Source: an uncultured Lachnospiraceae bacterium
GTDB lineage: Bacteria; Bacillota; Clostridia; Lachnospirales; Lachnospiraceae
Direction of reading: 5' to 3'
DNA: 42,016 nt
Assembly: GCA_950097145.1 (NCBI GenBank)
Contig: CATNCF010000025.1
Location: forward strand, 1-42,016
Made by a program: the position numbers and the translations under genes
The notes under the pieces: generated by a model
What the model saw: only the letters and a program-made list of their open reading frames with translations
Databases searched by the model: none
Told to the model about the DNA's origin: nothing
In this document: positions 33,941 to 41,150 of the stretch, piece by piece
How the letters are laid out: each line of letters starts with the position of its first letter
How positions within the stretch are numbered: the first letter of the stretch is position 1

Positions 33941-34666
33941 ATGAAAATCTGCAGAGCAAAAGATTACAAAGAATTAAGCCGCAAAGCGGCAAACCTGATC
34001 CGCGCACAAGTTGTTATGAAACCAGACTGCATCCTGGGCCTTGCCACTGGTTCTTCTCCAGTGGGAACTTATGAGAAATTAGTAGAATGGTATAAGAAAG
34101 GAGATATAGATTTTTCCAGAGTATCCACAATTAACCTGGATGAATACCGGGGCCTTACACCCGACAATGACCAAAGCTACCGATATTTTATGAATATCCA
34201 TCTTTTTGATCATGTAAATATTGACAAATCACGCACTTCTGTCCCTGACGGCCTGGAGCCAGACGCTGAGAAAGCCTGCCGGGATTACGATGCAATTATT
34301 GAAAAAAGCGGTGGCGTGGATCTTCAGCTTCTGGGACTGGGGCACAATGGTCATATCGGATTTAATGAACCCTCCGATGAATTCCCCTGCGGCACCCACT
34401 GCGTAGATCTTACGCCCAGCACCATAAATGCAAACAAACGGTTCTTCGCTTCCGAAGCGGACGTCCCACGCCAGGCGTATACTATGGGAATCCGAAGCAT
34501 TATGCTTGCAAAAAAAATTGTGGTTGTTGTGAGTGGCAAAGATAAAGCGGAAATTTTACAAAAAGTAGTCTGCGGTCCAATCACCCCGCAAGTTCCAGCT
34601 TCCGTCCTTCAGCTTCATCCAGATGTGACAATTGTAGCAGACGAAGAGGCGCTGTCCTGCATGTAA
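33941..34666 (+). CDS. nagB: Glucosamine-6-phosphate deaminase
   Basis: The 241-residue enzyme converts GlcN-6-P to fructose-6-P and ammonia, joining sialic acid breakdown to glycolysis. Family motifs are LGLATGSSPVGTYEKL (about 33-48), NLDEYRGL and LGLGHNGHIGFNEP with the catalytic His. The length fits the short Bacillus-type form without the E. coli allosteric extension. It is transcribed away from the nan operon and ends at a strong terminator. AAAGGAAAA precedes the ATG. Confidence 0.97.
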   Translation: MKICRAKDYKELSRKAANLIRAQVVMKPDCILGLATGSSPVGTYEKLVEWYKKGDIDFSRVSTINLDEYRGLTPDNDQSYRYFMNIHLFDHVNIDKSRTSVPDGLEPDAEKACRDYDAIIEKSGGVDLQLLGLGHNGHIGFNEPSDEFPCGTHCVDLTPSTINANKRFFASEADVPRQAYTMGIRSIMLAKKIVVVVSGKDKAEILQKVVCGPITPQVPASVLQLHPDVTIVADEEALSCM

Positions 34667-34699
34667 GTGTACTTGCCTTCCATTGTTTTCACAGAAAAG

Positions 34700-34733
34700 A
34701 GCGGTAATTGCTGCACGCAATTACCGCTTTTTT
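34700..34733 (+). terminator. Bidirectional terminator between nagB and the phosphodiesterase gene
   Basis: A perfect 11-bp stem (34700-34710 with 34718-34728) with a 7-nt loop is followed by a T run on the plus strand (to 34733). On the minus strand it is followed by TCTTTTCTG. It serves the two converging genes. Confidence 0.93.
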
Positions 34734-35214
34734 AATCCAGATATTCAATGGAAAAATGGGCCTCCCCCTGCCCATCAATCTCCATCAGCGCATAAGAGGG
34801 TTTACGTCCTTCCTGCCTGGGATAGGAAACACTTCCAGGATTCAGCGCAACAATTCCCTTGCTGGAATCCAGAAAGGGTCTGTGGGTATGGCCAAACATT
34901 ACCACATCCATGCCCCTTCCTAATGCCTCTTTCCGAATATCCTCCACACCCATGGAAACGTAATAATAATGGCCATGGGTAATTAATACATGATATTTCC
35001 CAATCTGCAGCTCTTTCTCCCTCTCCAGATCCGAGAAAAAGTCATTGTTGCCGGCAACAATTTCCAGCGGGCAGTCTGCCAATTCCGCAATATAGTCTTC
35101 ACAGCCTTCGGAATCCCCCAGATGTATCATCAGATCAATCTTTCCCACACGCTTTATAATTTCTTCCAGCTCCCCGTGCTTTTTATGTGTGTCACTCACA
35201 ATTAATATTCTCAT
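34732..35214 (-). CDS. Metallophosphoesterase, YfcE/MJ0936 family
   Basis: The 160-residue phosphodiesterase has the metal motifs SDTHKK (7-12), HLGDSEG, AGNND, ITHGHYY and FGHTHRP. The length fits the YfcE family, whose members hydrolyse phosphodiesters in vitro; the natural substrate is unclear. It is 14 bp after rdgB and is the last gene of the operon that starts at 39800. AAAGGAAGAG precedes the ATG. The stop codon lies within the shared terminator. Confidence 0.93.
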   Translation of the reverse strand: MRILIVSDTHKKHGELEEIIKRVGKIDLMIHLGDSEGCEDYIAELADCPLEIVAGNNDFFSDLEREKELQIGKYHVLITHGHYYYVSMGVEDIRKEALGRGMDVVMFGHTHRPFLDSSKGIVALNPGSVSYPRQEGRKPSYALMEIDGQGEAHFSIEYLD

Positions 35215-35228
35215 AACTCTTCCTTTAT

Positions 35229-35831
35229 CTATCTGCTCGTTAGATGTTCCCTCATAGCCCGCAGCGCTTTCCCCCGGTGGCTCAGCTTATTTTTCAGTTC
35301 CGAGGGCAGTTCTGCGGTAGAACAATGATATTCATCCACATAGAATATCGGATCATATCCAAAACCATTAACTCCTGCAGGCTTAAAACCAATATACCCT
35401 TCAATGGTCCCTCTTGTCACCATGATTTCGCCGCTGGCAAAGACTGCCGCTATGGCACATACAAACCGGGCGCCGCGCTGTTCTTTTGGAACTCCCTCAA
35501 GGCGCTGTATAATATTCTGGTTTTTTACTTCATAGGAAGTATCCTCTCCAAGATATCTTGCCGAATAAATTCCTGGTTCTTTATTTAAATAATCTACTTC
35601 AAGCCCGGAATCATCCGCCAGCACCACCACATCATCTTCTCCGGAAACCTCCGCTGCAATTGCCCTGGCCTTAATTATGGCATTCTCCTCAAAAGTCCTG
35701 CCAGTCTCTTCAATGTCCACCTCTATTCCAGCTTCCTTCATGGAGAGGATTTCCACTGTCAGATCCGATAAAATGCTTCGGATTTCCACCATTTTTCCCT
35801 GATTCCCTGTTGCAAATATAATCTTCTTCAT
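35229..35831 (-). CDS. rdgB: Non-canonical purine NTP pyrophosphatase (XTP/dITP diphosphatase)
   Basis: The 200-residue Ham1/RdgB enzyme removes (d)ITP and XTP from the nucleotide pool. Motifs: ATGNQGKMVEI (residues 6-16), TFEENAIIKARA, LADDSGLEVD, PGIYSARYLGE and the C-terminal GFGYDPIF and LSHRGKALR. An ATG at 35831 is preferred over an upstream TTG; AAAGGAA is in front. Its genome context with a phosphodiesterase is common in Clostridia. Confidence 0.96.
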   Translation of the reverse strand: MKKIIFATGNQGKMVEIRSILSDLTVEILSMKEAGIEVDIEETGRTFEENAIIKARAIAAEVSGEDDVVVLADDSGLEVDYLNKEPGIYSARYLGEDTSYEVKNQNIIQRLEGVPKEQRGARFVCAIAAVFASGEIMVTRGTIEGYIGFKPAGVNGFGYDPIFYVDEYHCSTAELPSELKNKLSHRGKALRAMREHLTSR

Positions 35832-35852
35832 CAATATTTATTCCTTTCAAGT

Positions 35853-36878
35853 TTAAAATCCTTCCTCCAGCGCCCGGAGAATTGCATGATAGATCCCCAG
35901 CGCCGCTTTTTTCTGATATTCTGCGGAAGTCAGATTATTAAGTTCTTCCTGGTTTGTCATAAATCCCACCTCTATCAATGCCGCCGGAACCTGGCTGTTT
36001 CGGATAATATAAATACTGTGCCCATGGGTGAGTCCATTATTTTTACTTCCCATTGCCGCTGTGGCCTCTTCCAGGCAGATCTGTGCGAAACGCTTGCTGC
36101 TGAATCCCTCTTCACTCTTCATTTCATCATACATCACCTCTGTGCCATGATGCAAAGGCAGCTCCACGTCTGTAGAATTACTGTGGACGCTGAGAAAGAG
36201 ATTCGCCTCTGTATTGTTCCCTAACTGCGCACGCTGGGCAAAGGTTGGGTTTACATCCTCTGTTCTGGTATAATAGACGCCGATATTCTGATCATTTTCG
36301 TCCAAAAGAGCCTTAAGCTCTTTTACAATGGCAAGATTAATGTCCTTCTCCATAATTCCCTGCCTGATGGCCCCCGGAGCGCCGCCTCCATGGCCCGCGT
36401 CAATCACCACTACTTTATCATAAACCGCATGGGGCTTTACAAAATCCAGATAAAGATAACCATCTTCTACCCTGCACTGGGGTTCATACACCGCGTCCAT
36501 GGTGATCTCAATTCTTCCATTCTCCATATATAGTTCATTAATATGACTGCTCCGCCCCAGCAGAGGGTGATCGAAAAAGTAATCTTTTCCCACATCCGGA
36601 ATCTTGATTATAATGTTCTGGCTGACATATTCATTTTCAACCGTAATTTCTTCCAGCTCCATTCCTTCTGGCAGCTCCAGCCTGAGCTGGTGCCGGAAAC
36701 TGAGTTCTTCTGTTTGTTCTGCCTGTCTGGTATCATAGGCGAGCATCTGCAGTCCCGACATCTGTTCCCGTTTCATTTCCCGTTTATGGATATCCGTAAA
36801 CTGTGCCAAAACCACTGCAGATGAAAGAATTGTTATGAAAAGAATCAGAGATGAAATCTTTAGTATTTTCTCTTCCAT
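35853..36878 (-). CDS. N-acetylmuramoyl-L-alanine amidase (Amidase_3) with signal anchor
   Basis: The 341-residue protein has an N-terminal hydrophobic segment (about residues 8-26) that likely anchors or exports it. A region of about 120 residues of beta-rich, AMIN-like sequence follows. The amidase_3 domain has zinc ligands H163 (VVIDAGHGG), E177 (MEKDINL) and H232 (SVHSNS), and catalytic E303 (IEVGFMTN). It cleaves the bond between muramic acid and the peptide, as in cell separation or sporulation. It starts 6 bp after the protease gene. Confidence 0.93.
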   Translation of the reverse strand: MEEKILKISSLILFITILSSAVVLAQFTDIHKREMKREQMSGLQMLAYDTRQAEQTEELSFRHQLRLELPEGMELEEITVENEYVSQNIIIKIPDVGKDYFFDHPLLGRSSHINELYMENGRIEITMDAVYEPQCRVEDGYLYLDFVKPHAVYDKVVVIDAGHGGGAPGAIRQGIMEKDINLAIVKELKALLDENDQNIGVYYTRTEDVNPTFAQRAQLGNNTEANLFLSVHSNSTDVELPLHHGTEVMYDEMKSEEGFSSKRFAQICLEEATAAMGSKNNGLTHGHSIYIIRNSQVPAALIEVGFMTNQEELNNLTSAEYQKKAALGIYHAILRALEEGF

Positions 36879-36884
36879 TATTTC

Positions 36885-38621
36885 TTACCGCCTCTTCTGG
36901 TTCTTCTTTTTGTCTGCCTGTTCCTGGCTGTATACTTTCAGGCAGAGATTACAGTCCTGGGCGTCCTCTGTACTCTGCCACGTATTGCCGCCAGAACTGA
37001 TATATCCTTCCCCGTCTGTCAAATCCACATCTGCTGTAAAACTGCCTGCTGTATATTCGATAGCCATGGGATGAACGGAACCCGGCGTCTCGATACGCAG
37101 AACGACGGCAAACTCTTCCTCCGGCTCCACCAGGATTTCTTTATCAAATTTAATGGTATAATACCCTGCATTGGAGACGCTTCCTTCAGCCACCAGGGTT
37201 CTTTTCTTCAGGGAATCTGCATTTTTAAAGTTCTTTACAACAAACAATTTATAGGAAGTTTCCTTTCCAGTTGCATAAAACCCAGCCGCCTGCAGAGCCT
37301 GTCTGGACTGCGCCCGGAATACATTTGCTCCATAAAGGCTCTCCTTATTATATCCAATCTGTCCTGCCCAGCCGCATAAATCAGACTGGTAAATATGGTC
37401 GTAATTATCGGTTTCCTCAATTTTGGTATACACCACATTATGGTTTCCAATATTTACATCATAATAGCTAACATAAAAAACCCCGTTGTCTCCAAACTCT
37501 TCCCCCCAGCTATTCTGGCAGAGAAAGGCTCCATTACCCTCCAGATCCATGTTAAAATTTTCCTTAGGATAGTTATCATCCCAGCCTATAATCATAATTT
37601 CATGATTGGGCTTTTCTGCCCCAATATAACAGTACGAAGATTTGTCCTTGTTATAATAATGAGAAGAAGACTGAGCATCCGCAAATTCACCATAAATAGC
37701 GGTGTGCACTCCGCCATATTTAAAGACTGCCTCTTTGATTCTTTCGAAATCTTTACCGTCAATAAGCTGTATTTCCTGCACATGCTTTACTGCAGACAGT
37801 CCCTCCGGCGACACCTCATCCCCATAAGGATCGTCTTTCTCATGTACAGGACCCTGCCACGCAGTCAAATATGCCATGCCCATGGTATATTCTCCCCCAT
37901 CCGCCTGTCCAAGCCTGAAGCTGTTCCGAATTGACATGTGATCCGCTGAAAATTCCTGCTCTTCTTCTGGAAGAAGGGAAGATTCCATGGCCGACAATGC
38001 GGCAAAAGCCCAGCAGGTTCCATTAGAACCCTGATTTTTCACCTTTGGCGCCCTTTGCCTGTTCCGCAGATCGTACTGCGGCGGAAGAATACTTGTCTCC
38101 TCTGCCTTATTGACTGCTGCCGCCTGGTTCTTCTGAATATTCCATTCATATTTAAAATTTAATTTCTCCGCAACAGTTTCCACTGAAGCGTAATATTCCC
38201 CCCTTTTGCTAGTCATAGGAGAGGGAATGGTTTCTTTTTTCCCATTTACCGTCACCTGGTCCTCATTTAACTGAAAGATAATTACATCTGAACGCTTCTC
38301 CAGCATCAGCTTCTTTCCCTCATATAAATGTGCTCCGCAGTTAAAGCTCTCTCCTATCAGGGAACATGGCACCATAATATTGAGATTGTTATCCATGTAA
38401 ATGCCATCTTTCTCATTGGTTAATTCTCTGTTATCTATCAATACAGACAAGATCTGATCATTGACCGTGTCGGCAATCAGGGGATTCCAGAGTTCTGCTT
38501 CCAGCCTTGCCCCCCGAAACGGTTCCACTCTCTCACTCTTTCCTCCAGTATTGGAAAACTTCAATGTCAACGCCAGAAAAAGAATTAATGACATGAAAAT
38601 ATACTTCTTAGAATATCTCAC
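36885..38621 (-). CDS. Secreted papain-like (C1) protease with lectin-like C-terminal domain
   Basis: The 578-residue protein has an N-terminal signal or anchor (residues 6-23). A region of about 100 residues follows that resembles the copper-amine-oxidase N-terminal-like wall domains of clostridial proteins (MVPCSLIGESF...VTVNGKKE). The C1 catalytic domain has Q197 (KNQGSNGTCWAFAA), C203, H340 (NHEIMIIGWDD) and N370 (QNSWGEEFG). The C-terminal about 170 residues fit the lectin-like domain attached to bacterial C1 proteases. The start is GTG with AAAGGG upstream. Its place next to an amidase suggests a cell-surface job; the substrate is unknown. Confidence 0.9.
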   Translation of the reverse strand: MRYSKKYIFMSLILFLALTLKFSNTGGKSERVEPFRGARLEAELWNPLIADTVNDQILSVLIDNRELTNEKDGIYMDNNLNIMVPCSLIGESFNCGAHLYEGKKLMLEKRSDVIIFQLNEDQVTVNGKKETIPSPMTSKRGEYYASVETVAEKLNFKYEWNIQKNQAAAVNKAEETSILPPQYDLRNRQRAPKVKNQGSNGTCWAFAALSAMESSLLPEEEQEFSADHMSIRNSFRLGQADGGEYTMGMAYLTAWQGPVHEKDDPYGDEVSPEGLSAVKHVQEIQLIDGKDFERIKEAVFKYGGVHTAIYGEFADAQSSSHYYNKDKSSYCYIGAEKPNHEIMIIGWDDNYPKENFNMDLEGNGAFLCQNSWGEEFGDNGVFYVSYYDVNIGNHNVVYTKIEETDNYDHIYQSDLCGWAGQIGYNKESLYGANVFRAQSRQALQAAGFYATGKETSYKLFVVKNFKNADSLKKRTLVAEGSVSNAGYYTIKFDKEILVEPEEEFAVVLRIETPGSVHPMAIEYTAGSFTADVDLTDGEGYISSGGNTWQSTEDAQDCNLCLKVYSQEQADKKKNQKRR

Positions 38622-38636
38622 AAAAATCCCTTTCTA

Positions 38637-39800
38637 TTACTCAGCTTTTCCAGGAAATTTACGCCTGGGCGGTTTCGGTCCCAGAAATTGGTAAAAATAT
38701 GTCTTTAGCATACCATTGTAAATCTTTCGGTTTTTATCTGCCTTTCTCCCTATATACCGTTCTGCCTCTTCATAGCTGGTGATCAGATATGCAGACCAGC
38801 TGTCAAGCCGCTTCATTGATTCGCCAATCTCCTTGTACAGGGAAGGAAGCGCTTCTTTTTCTTCCAGGCGCTCTCCATAGGGTGGATTGGTAATGATAAA
38901 TCCGTATTTCTTGGGATGGCTCAACTGGCTTACCGCCCGCTGCTGAAAATGGATCAGATGCTCCACGCCTGCACGCCTGGCGTTGTCTCTGGCTGCTTTG
39001 ACAATCTCCCCGTCAATGTCATAGCCCTGGATATCCACAGAACTATCTGTATTTACCATTTCATCCGCCTCTTCTACGGTATCATACCACAACTGGCGTT
39101 CTATGAGGTTTGTCCAATTTTCTGCTGTGAAACTGCGGTTCATCCCTGGAGCAATATTCCCGGCAATCATTGCCGCCTCTATGGGAAACGTCCCGCTTCC
39201 GCAGAAGGGATCCACTAAAATCCGATCCCGCTTCCAGGGCGTCAGCAGAATCAGCGCCGCCGCCAGAGTCTCTGTGATGGGCGCTCTGCCTGACAGTGTC
39301 CGATAGCCTCTCTTATGTAAAGAATCCCCGGAAGTATCAAGTGCAAGGGTCACTTCATCCTTCATTAAAAAAATCCGCAGGGGATAATGGGCGCCGCTCT
39401 CTTCAAACCATTGCAGATGATACCGCTGTTTCATCCGCTCTACCATTGCCTTTTTTACAATTGACTGTATGTCAGAGGGACTGAACAATTTACTTTTGAT
39501 GGAAGATGCCTTTGCCACCCAGAACTTGCCATCCTCTGGAATATATCTCTCCCATGGAATTCCTTTGACGCCCTGAAACAATTCCTCAAATGTTTCCGCA
39601 TGGAACTGCCCGGCTTTCAAAAGGACCCGTTCCGCAGTGCGAAGGAAAATATTGGCACGGCAGATGGCCTCCGCATCTCCCTCAAAGGTCACTCTTCCAT
39701 CCTCTACCTTTGTAATCTCATATCCAAGATCGTATATTTCTTTTTTTAATACCGCCTCTAATCCAAAATGACAGGGAGCGATCAGTTCGTATGTTTTCAT
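38637..39800 (-). CDS. THUMP-domain class I RNA methyltransferase (RlmL N-terminal type)
   Basis: The 387-residue protein has an N-terminal ferredoxin-like/THUMP region (about residues 1-155). A Rossmann methyltransferase follows with LVDPFCGSGTFPIEAAM (about 190-206) and the N6/N2-type NPPYGERL motif (near 305). It matches the 23S rRNA N2-guanine methyltransferases of the RlmL/YpsC group; the exact target base is inferred from the family. ATGGAGAAAC precedes the ATG, and a TTGACA-17-TAATAT promoter lies just upstream. It is the first gene of a five-gene operon. Confidence 0.92.
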   Translation of the reverse strand: MKTYELIAPCHFGLEAVLKKEIYDLGYEITKVEDGRVTFEGDAEAICRANIFLRTAERVLLKAGQFHAETFEELFQGVKGIPWERYIPEDGKFWVAKASSIKSKLFSPSDIQSIVKKAMVERMKQRYHLQWFEESGAHYPLRIFLMKDEVTLALDTSGDSLHKRGYRTLSGRAPITETLAAALILLTPWKRDRILVDPFCGSGTFPIEAAMIAGNIAPGMNRSFTAENWTNLIERQLWYDTVEEADEMVNTDSSVDIQGYDIDGEIVKAARDNARRAGVEHLIHFQQRAVSQLSHPKKYGFIITNPPYGERLEEKEALPSLYKEIGESMKRLDSWSAYLITSYEEAERYIGRKADKNRKIYNGMLKTYFYQFLGPKPPRRKFPGKAE

Positions 39801-39832
39801 TCAGTTTCTCCATTACAAATTGTGATAACTCT

Positions 39833-39861
39833 ATATTATCTTTTCAATTCCCGGCTGTCAA
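39833..39861 (-). promoter_or_regulatory. Promoter of the methyltransferase/protease/amidase/rdgB operon
   Basis: On the minus strand TTGACA (39856-39861) and TAATAT (39833-39838) are 17 bp apart. The -35 lies inside the left copy of the 33-bp duplication (39854-39886) of the end of the rhodanese gene. Confidence 0.85.
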
Positions 39862-39926
39862 TGTTTTTGTAGATTTTGAAAAACCACTGGTACGCCGTCA
39901 ATGTTTCTGTACATTTTGAAGAACTG
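39854..39926. repeat. Duplicated 33-bp segment at the 3' end of the rhodanese gene
   Basis: 39894-39926 (containing the rhodanese stop region) and 39854-39886 match at 26 of the first 30 positions, offset by 40 bp. In the left copy the sequence equivalent to TTGACG has become TTGACA. Confidence 0.75.
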
Positions 39927-40203
39927 CCTGAATCCCTCCCACCAGAGTTACCGTCCTAAAGCCTTTGCGGCTTAATTCCCTGGCCGCCATCAGACTGCTG
40001 GAGCCTCTGTCGCAGTAAAGGATATAGAACTTATCTTTCGGAAGGTACTTCTGATACACTTCCAGATTTTCATACGGTATGTTTCTTGCCCCTTCAACAT
40101 GAACATCCTCAAATTCTTCTTTGCTGCGCAGATCAATGACCCATGCATCCGGACGTTTGCGGTACTCATTAAATTCCCGAACACCAATTGTCTGAAACTC
40201 CAT
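39898..40203 (-). CDS. Rhodanese-like domain protein (single domain)
   Basis: The 101-residue protein is one rhodanese domain: VIDLRSKEEFEDVHVEGARNIP (about 22-43) and the active-site loop YCDRGSSS with catalytic Cys (residue 74). It could act as a sulfurtransferase or persulfide carrier. No signal peptide is present. GAGGTGAT precedes the ATG. A hairpin lies between it and the upstream Asn-rich gene. The 3' end is duplicated just downstream. Confidence 0.93.
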   Translation of the reverse strand: MEFQTIGVREFNEYRKRPDAWVIDLRSKEEFEDVHVEGARNIPYENLEVYQKYLPKDKFYILYCDRGSSSLMAARELSRKGFRTVTLVGGIQAVLQNVQKH

Positions 40204-40222
40204 AGAATCACCTCACTATAAA

Positions 40223-40268
40223 TGCAGGAACAGACTACCAGAAGTGTTTCCGACAATCTGTTCCTACA
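40223..40268 (-). terminator. Hairpin between the Asn-rich gene and the rhodanese gene
   Basis: A 12-bp stem (40257-40268 with 40223-40234, one G-U pair) with a 22-nt loop. The following T run is short (TTTATAG), so it may terminate weakly or serve as a leader structure. Confidence 0.45.
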
Positions 40269-40301
40269 TTATATTATGCAGTATTCTGTTTTCAGTACCT
40301 A

Positions 40302-40553
40302 CTATCTGTCATAAGATTTATGGCAGTTGGATCCGCTGGCATTTGTGCTGTTCTGGGAATATGCATTTTTACCGCTGTTCTGAGAATTTGCGTTTTTGCT
40401 GTTATTCTGAGAATTTGCATTTGTGCCGTTCTGGGAGTTTGCATTTGTGCTATTCTGAGAATTTGCGTTTGTGCTGTTCTGAGAATATGCATTTTTGCTG
40501 CTGTTTTCGTAGGAATTTGTTCCCTTGTTCTTCATATCACTGTTCTTTGCCAT
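40302..40553 (-). CDS. Small Asn/Ser-rich repeat protein
   Basis: The 83-residue protein has a short start (MAKNSDMKNKGTNSYENSSK), then six units of about 8 residues of the form NA(N/Y)SQNxT (residues 21-72), and an end with one Cys. The start is supported by AGGAGGAAAAC. There are no membrane segments or signal peptide. The composition recalls gamma-type small acid-soluble spore proteins of Bacilli and the small Asn-rich proteins of spore formers, but no sequence match can be claimed. Function is unknown. Confidence 0.75.
   Translation of the reverse strand: MAKNSDMKNKGTNSYENSSKNAYSQNSTNANSQNSTNANSQNGTNANSQNNSKNANSQNSGKNAYSQNSTNASGSNCHKSYDR
40344..40493. repeat. In-frame 24-bp tandem repeats of the Asn-rich gene
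   Basis: Six units of 24 or 27 bp encode the NA(N/Y)SQNxT repeat. Unit variants differ by a few bases and all keep the reading frame. Confidence 0.85.
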
Positions 40554-40763
40554 GATAGTTTTCCTCCTAACATCTTTGCTCTAACATTTATCTTAGTGCC
40601 TTGTTATTATCTGAAAAAAAATCATTTTTTATTCCTAAATTTTTAATAATTTTTTGTCAGGAGGATTGCCGCTCTGCTGCACAGCTCTTTTGCCGGACCT
40701 TTATGCCAATGCGCGTCTATTGCGGTCCTGTCTCTTGGCGGCTATTTCAGGCTGAACAGAAGG

Positions 40764-40943
40764 CTAATGCTGCTCTTCTATTAATGGCGGTTTCTGATAA
40801 AGCTTTCGTTCAATTAATTTGCGTTCAAATGCAATCTCCTGTAACACTGGTTCACAGTTTTCTTTTCTTGCTACCCTCTCCAGACGGTCTAATAAATCTA
40901 ATCTTTCAAATAGATTCACATTTAATTCTTTTTCCCCCGGCAT
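40764..40943 (-). CDS. Small hypothetical protein (59 aa)
   Basis: The frame runs from an ATG at 40941-40943 to a TAG at 40764-40766 (MPGEKELNVNLFERLDLL...KPPLIEEQH, 59 residues). It is charged, with an amphipathic helical middle (LDRLERVARKEN). It is supported by a TTCACA-17-TATAAT promoter 42-70 bp upstream and the ribosome binding site AGGTGAT. I do not recognise the family. The plus-strand ORF that overlaps it looks like a shadow. Confidence 0.7.
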   Translation of the reverse strand: MPGEKELNVNLFERLDLLDRLERVARKENCEPVLQEIAFERKLIERKLYQKPPLIEEQH

Positions 40944-40984
40944 ACAATCACCTGCTTTCTATGCATCGTTTCTATGTTGATCTC

Positions 40985-41013
40985 ATTATACCAATATACA
41001 TTTCAGATGTGAA
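40985..41013 (-). promoter_or_regulatory. Promoter of the 59-aa gene
   Basis: On the minus strand TTCACA (41008-41013) and TATAAT (40985-40990) are 17 bp apart, ending about 41 bp before the ATG. Confidence 0.75.
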
Positions 41014-41071
41014 GCCTTTCTTCTATCTTTATCTGAAAATAAACCGAGCGGAATAATTTTTTATGCTGAAA

Positions 41072-41100
41072 CAGAAAAGCCGCCCCGGAACCGGGACAGC
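41072..41100 (-). terminator. Rho-independent terminator after the Ig-like protein gene
   Basis: On the minus strand a 10-bp, GC-rich stem (41091-41100 with 41079-41088, two G-U pairs, TT loop) is followed by TTTTCTGTTT. It lies about 50 bp past the gene stop. Confidence 0.8.
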
Positions 41101-41150
41101 CTTCCTGTCTTTGCACTTATTGCAGATTCTGTTTTACTGCAATGCAGTTA

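Noticed and set aside
40344..40493. Short regular repeats considered as a CRISPR array
   Set aside because: The units are 24-27 bp with no unique spacers, lie in frame and encode repeated residues in a gene with a good start.
40662..40745. AGGAGG on the plus strand as a start of a small gene
   Set aside because: The only nearby starts are TTG or ATT at poor spacing, giving a 28- to 40-codon Cys/Leu-rich peptide without support.
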